From positions 1 through 6,677 of the forward strand of contig CAMRVW010000111.1 of the NCBI GenBank assembly GCA_947054185.1: a DNA stretch of 6,677 nucleotides, written 5' to 3'. Shown here in pieces: positions 5,447-6,677 of the stretch; position 1 is the first letter of the stretch; each line of letters begins with the position of its first letter. A program made the translations under genes and the position numbers. This DNA comes from an uncultured Rikenellaceae bacterium (GTDB lineage: Bacteria; Bacteroidota; Bacteroidia; Bacteroidales; Rikenellaceae). The notes beneath the pieces were generated by a model. The model was not told where the DNA came from and ran no database searches. It worked only from the letters and a program-made list of their open reading frames with translations.

Positions 5447-6456
5447 TGAAAAATATAACAGCAGCCATAACTGGCGTGGGCGGTTACCTGCCCGATTATA
5501 TCCTCGACAACGAGGAACTTAGCCGAATGGTCGACACCACCGACGAGTGGATAATGACACGAATTGGCATAAAAACGCGTCATATACTTAAAGGTGATGG
5601 CAAAGGCACTTCCGTTATGGCGGCAGAGGCGGTCAAAGATCTTCTCGAGAAGACCAATACCGATCCTTTGAGCATTGACCTTATCATCTGCGCAACGGTT
5701 ACCCCCGACATGCACTTCCCCTCAACTGCCAATATCGTGGCGTATCAGACGGGGTTGGTCAACGCCTTTGCATTCGATATGAGTGCTGCCTGCAGCGGCT
5801 TCCTTTTCGGTATGCAGACGGCAACCGCCTATATCGAGAGCGGCCGTTACAAAAAGGTGATACTTGTGGGTGCCGACAAAATGTCATCCATCGTCGATTA
5901 CACCGACCGCAAGACGTGTCCCATCTTCGGTGACGGCGCCGGGGCGGTGCTTTTTGAGCCCAACACCGAGGGCAACGGTCTTATCGACTCGCTCTTGCAC
6001 TCCGACGGCTCGGGTGCGCAACACCTCTATATGAAAGCCGGCGGTTCGGCCTATCCTCCCTCTATCGAGACGGTGGAAAACAAATGGCACACTATCCATC
6101 AGGAGGGCCAGGCTGTGTTCAAGGCGGCGGTATCCAACATGGCCGACACGGCAGTCGAGCTGATGGAGCGCAACAAGCTCGGCAGCGACGACGTGCGCTT
6201 CCTCGTGCCTCACCAGGCCAATATGCGTATCATCGACGCAACGGCCGCTCGTATGGGCCTGAGCCGTGAGAAATGTATGATCAACATCGACCGTTACGGC
6301 AACACCACTGCGGCAACCCTGCCCCTCTGTCTGTGGGATTACGAAGGACGCCTCAAAAAGGGCGACAACCTCGTGTTCGCAGCTTTCGGCGGCGGATTCA
6401 CCTGGGGTGCGATATACCTCAAATGGGCTTACGACGGCGATACAATGAAGAAATAA
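5446..6456 (+). CDS. fabH: 3-oxoacyl-ACP synthase III FabH
   Basis: FabH condenses a short acyl-CoA, usually acetyl-CoA, with malonyl-ACP to start each fatty-acid chain. The 336-residue protein has the full Cys-His-Asn triad: Cys116 in SAACSGF, His256 in VPHQAN and Asn286 in YGNTTAA. The 30-residue His-Asn spacing equals that of E. coli FabH. The C-terminal FGGGFTWGA (314-322) is typical. I place the start at the ATG whose A is the last base of the plsX stop. An in-frame ATG at 5350 would add 32 residues read from inside plsX that do not resemble FabH. The true N-terminus, KNITAAITGVGGYLPD, is the family's normal opening. Substrate preference (straight or branched primer) cannot be read from the sequence with confidence. 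Confidence 0.96.
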   Translation: MKNITAAITGVGGYLPDYILDNEELSRMVDTTDEWIMTRIGIKTRHILKGDGKGTSVMAAEAVKDLLEKTNTDPLSIDLIICATVTPDMHFPSTANIVAYQTGLVNAFAFDMSAACSGFLFGMQTATAYIESGRYKKVILVGADKMSSIVDYTDRKTCPIFGDGAGAVLFEPNTEGNGLIDSLLHSDGSGAQHLYMKAGGSAYPPSIETVENKWHTIHQEGQAVFKAAVSNMADTAVELMERNKLGSDDVRFLVPHQANMRIIDATAARMGLSREKCMINIDRYGNTTAATLPLCLWDYEGRLKKGDNLVFAAFGGGFTWGAIYLKWAYDGDTMKK

Positions 6457-6477
6457 AAGGGAGTGTTTCTCCCCTTT
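6456..6477 (+). other. Small hairpin between fabH and the tRNA
   Basis: AAAGGGAG (6456-6463) pairs with CTCCCCTTT (6469-6477), leaving one unpaired C, across the loop TGTTT. It begins on the last base of the fabH stop and ends 2 nt before the tRNA. There is no T-tract, so it may be a processing or mRNA-end structure rather than a terminator. Confidence 0.4.
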
Positions 6478-6479
6478 AA

Positions 6480-6551
6480 GGCTCTATAGTTCAAGGGATA
6501 GAACAAGGGTTTCCTAAACCCTAGATTCGCGTTCGAGTCGCGGTGGAGCTA
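6480..6551 (+). tRNA. tRNA-Arg, anticodon CCU
   Basis: A complete 72-nt cloverleaf can be folded by eye. The acceptor strand GGCTCTA pairs with TGGAGCT, with wobble pairs at G1-U72 and U6-G67. The D stem is GTTC/GAAC with loop AAGGGATA. The anticodon stem AGGGT/ACCCT carries loop TTCCTAA, so the anticodon is CCT (6513-6515), reading AGG. The variable loop is four bases. The T stem TCGCG/CGCGG has the loop TTCGAGT. The discriminator base is A6551. The CCA end is not encoded, because CAA follows. No promoter is visible in the 23 nt after fabH, so it may be processed from the fabH transcript. Confidence 0.93.
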
Positions 6552-6552
6552 C

Positions 6553-6589
6553 AATGAGGGTTGGTTTTCAGGTAAAACCAACCCTCATT
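6553..6589 (+). terminator. Intrinsic terminator after tRNA-Arg
   Basis: A perfect 16-bp stem is formed by 6553-6568 (starting AATGAGGG) and 6574-6589 (ending CCCTCATT), with a 5-nt loop CAGGT. It is followed by TTGTCTTTTGG, which is moderately T-rich. It starts just after the tRNA discriminator base and probably ends the transcript coming from fabH and the tRNA. The stem is A/T-flanked and G/C-centred, and could work in both directions. Confidence 0.85.
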
Positions 6590-6602
6590 TTGTCTTTTGG
6601 CA

Positions 6603-6677
6603 CTGCCGTTTTGATTTGCTGAAACTGCCTCCCCCGGAAGGGCCGCCGGAGGCAGTTCCCGCAAATCAAAACGGCAG
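6603..6677. repeat. 75-nt imperfect palindrome with C-rich core
   Basis: The outer arms are perfect over 17 bp: CTGCCGTTTTGATTTGC (6603-6619) and its reverse complement at 6661-6677. After a 3-by-3 mismatch, inner arms of 10 bp match perfectly (6623-6632 with 6648-6657). The 15-nt tip (6633-6647) can form CCC-GGAA-GGG with a GNRA-type loop. The right arm ends exactly at the window edge, so the element may be larger. Its core also occurs upstream of trpS at 2468-2506. Its function is unknown. It may be a dispersed palindromic element of the REP or MITE type. Confidence 0.8.

Overview
This is a chromosomal housekeeping region, most likely from a member of the Bacteroidales (phylum Bacteroidota). 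Three things point there. The promoters fit the Bacteroidota primary-sigma pattern: TTTG, about 19-20 nt, then TAnnTTTG or a close variant. Most genes lack a strong Shine-Dalgarno sequence. The proteins also have Bacteroidota-like features, such as a VGY rather than IGF ClpP-docking loop in ClpX. The DNA is moderately GC-rich, yet clpP strongly prefers the ATA isoleucine codon. I cannot name the genus from the sequence alone. All real genes lie on the + strand.

Layout. Positions 1-350 hold no gene, only a pair of diverged hairpin-forming repeat units (13-142) and a possible clpP promoter. clpP (351-1025) and clpX (1027-2250) form a one-base-gap pair encoding the ClpXP protease. Positions 2251-2612 hold a weak hairpin, a perfect 23-bp inverted repeat, a C-rich hairpin-forming repeat and a good promoter for trpS. 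trpS (2613-3602), tryptophanyl-tRNA synthetase, looks monocistronic. A second promoter (3634-3665) precedes a four-gene cluster: a DUF177/YceD protein (3701-4213), rpmF for ribosomal protein L32 (4240-4419), plsX (4502-5446) and fabH (5446-6456, sharing one base with plsX). This matches the widely conserved yceD-rpmF-plsX-fabH order that links ribosome assembly to phospholipid and fatty-acid initiation. A tRNA-Arg(CCU) gene (6480-6551) follows fabH closely and is capped by a strong intrinsic terminator (6553-6589). A 75-nt imperfect palindrome (6603-6677) then runs to the window edge. Its core repeats the C-rich element found upstream of trpS.

How the genes work together. ClpXP handles regulated protein turnover. 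TrpRS, L32, the YceD-like protein and tRNA-Arg serve translation. PlsX converts acyl-ACP to acyl-phosphate for phosphatidic acid synthesis, and FabH starts fatty-acid chains. Nothing here looks like a defence system, a mobile-element gene or a new multi-gene system. The unexplained material is the set of intergenic palindromes and repeats.
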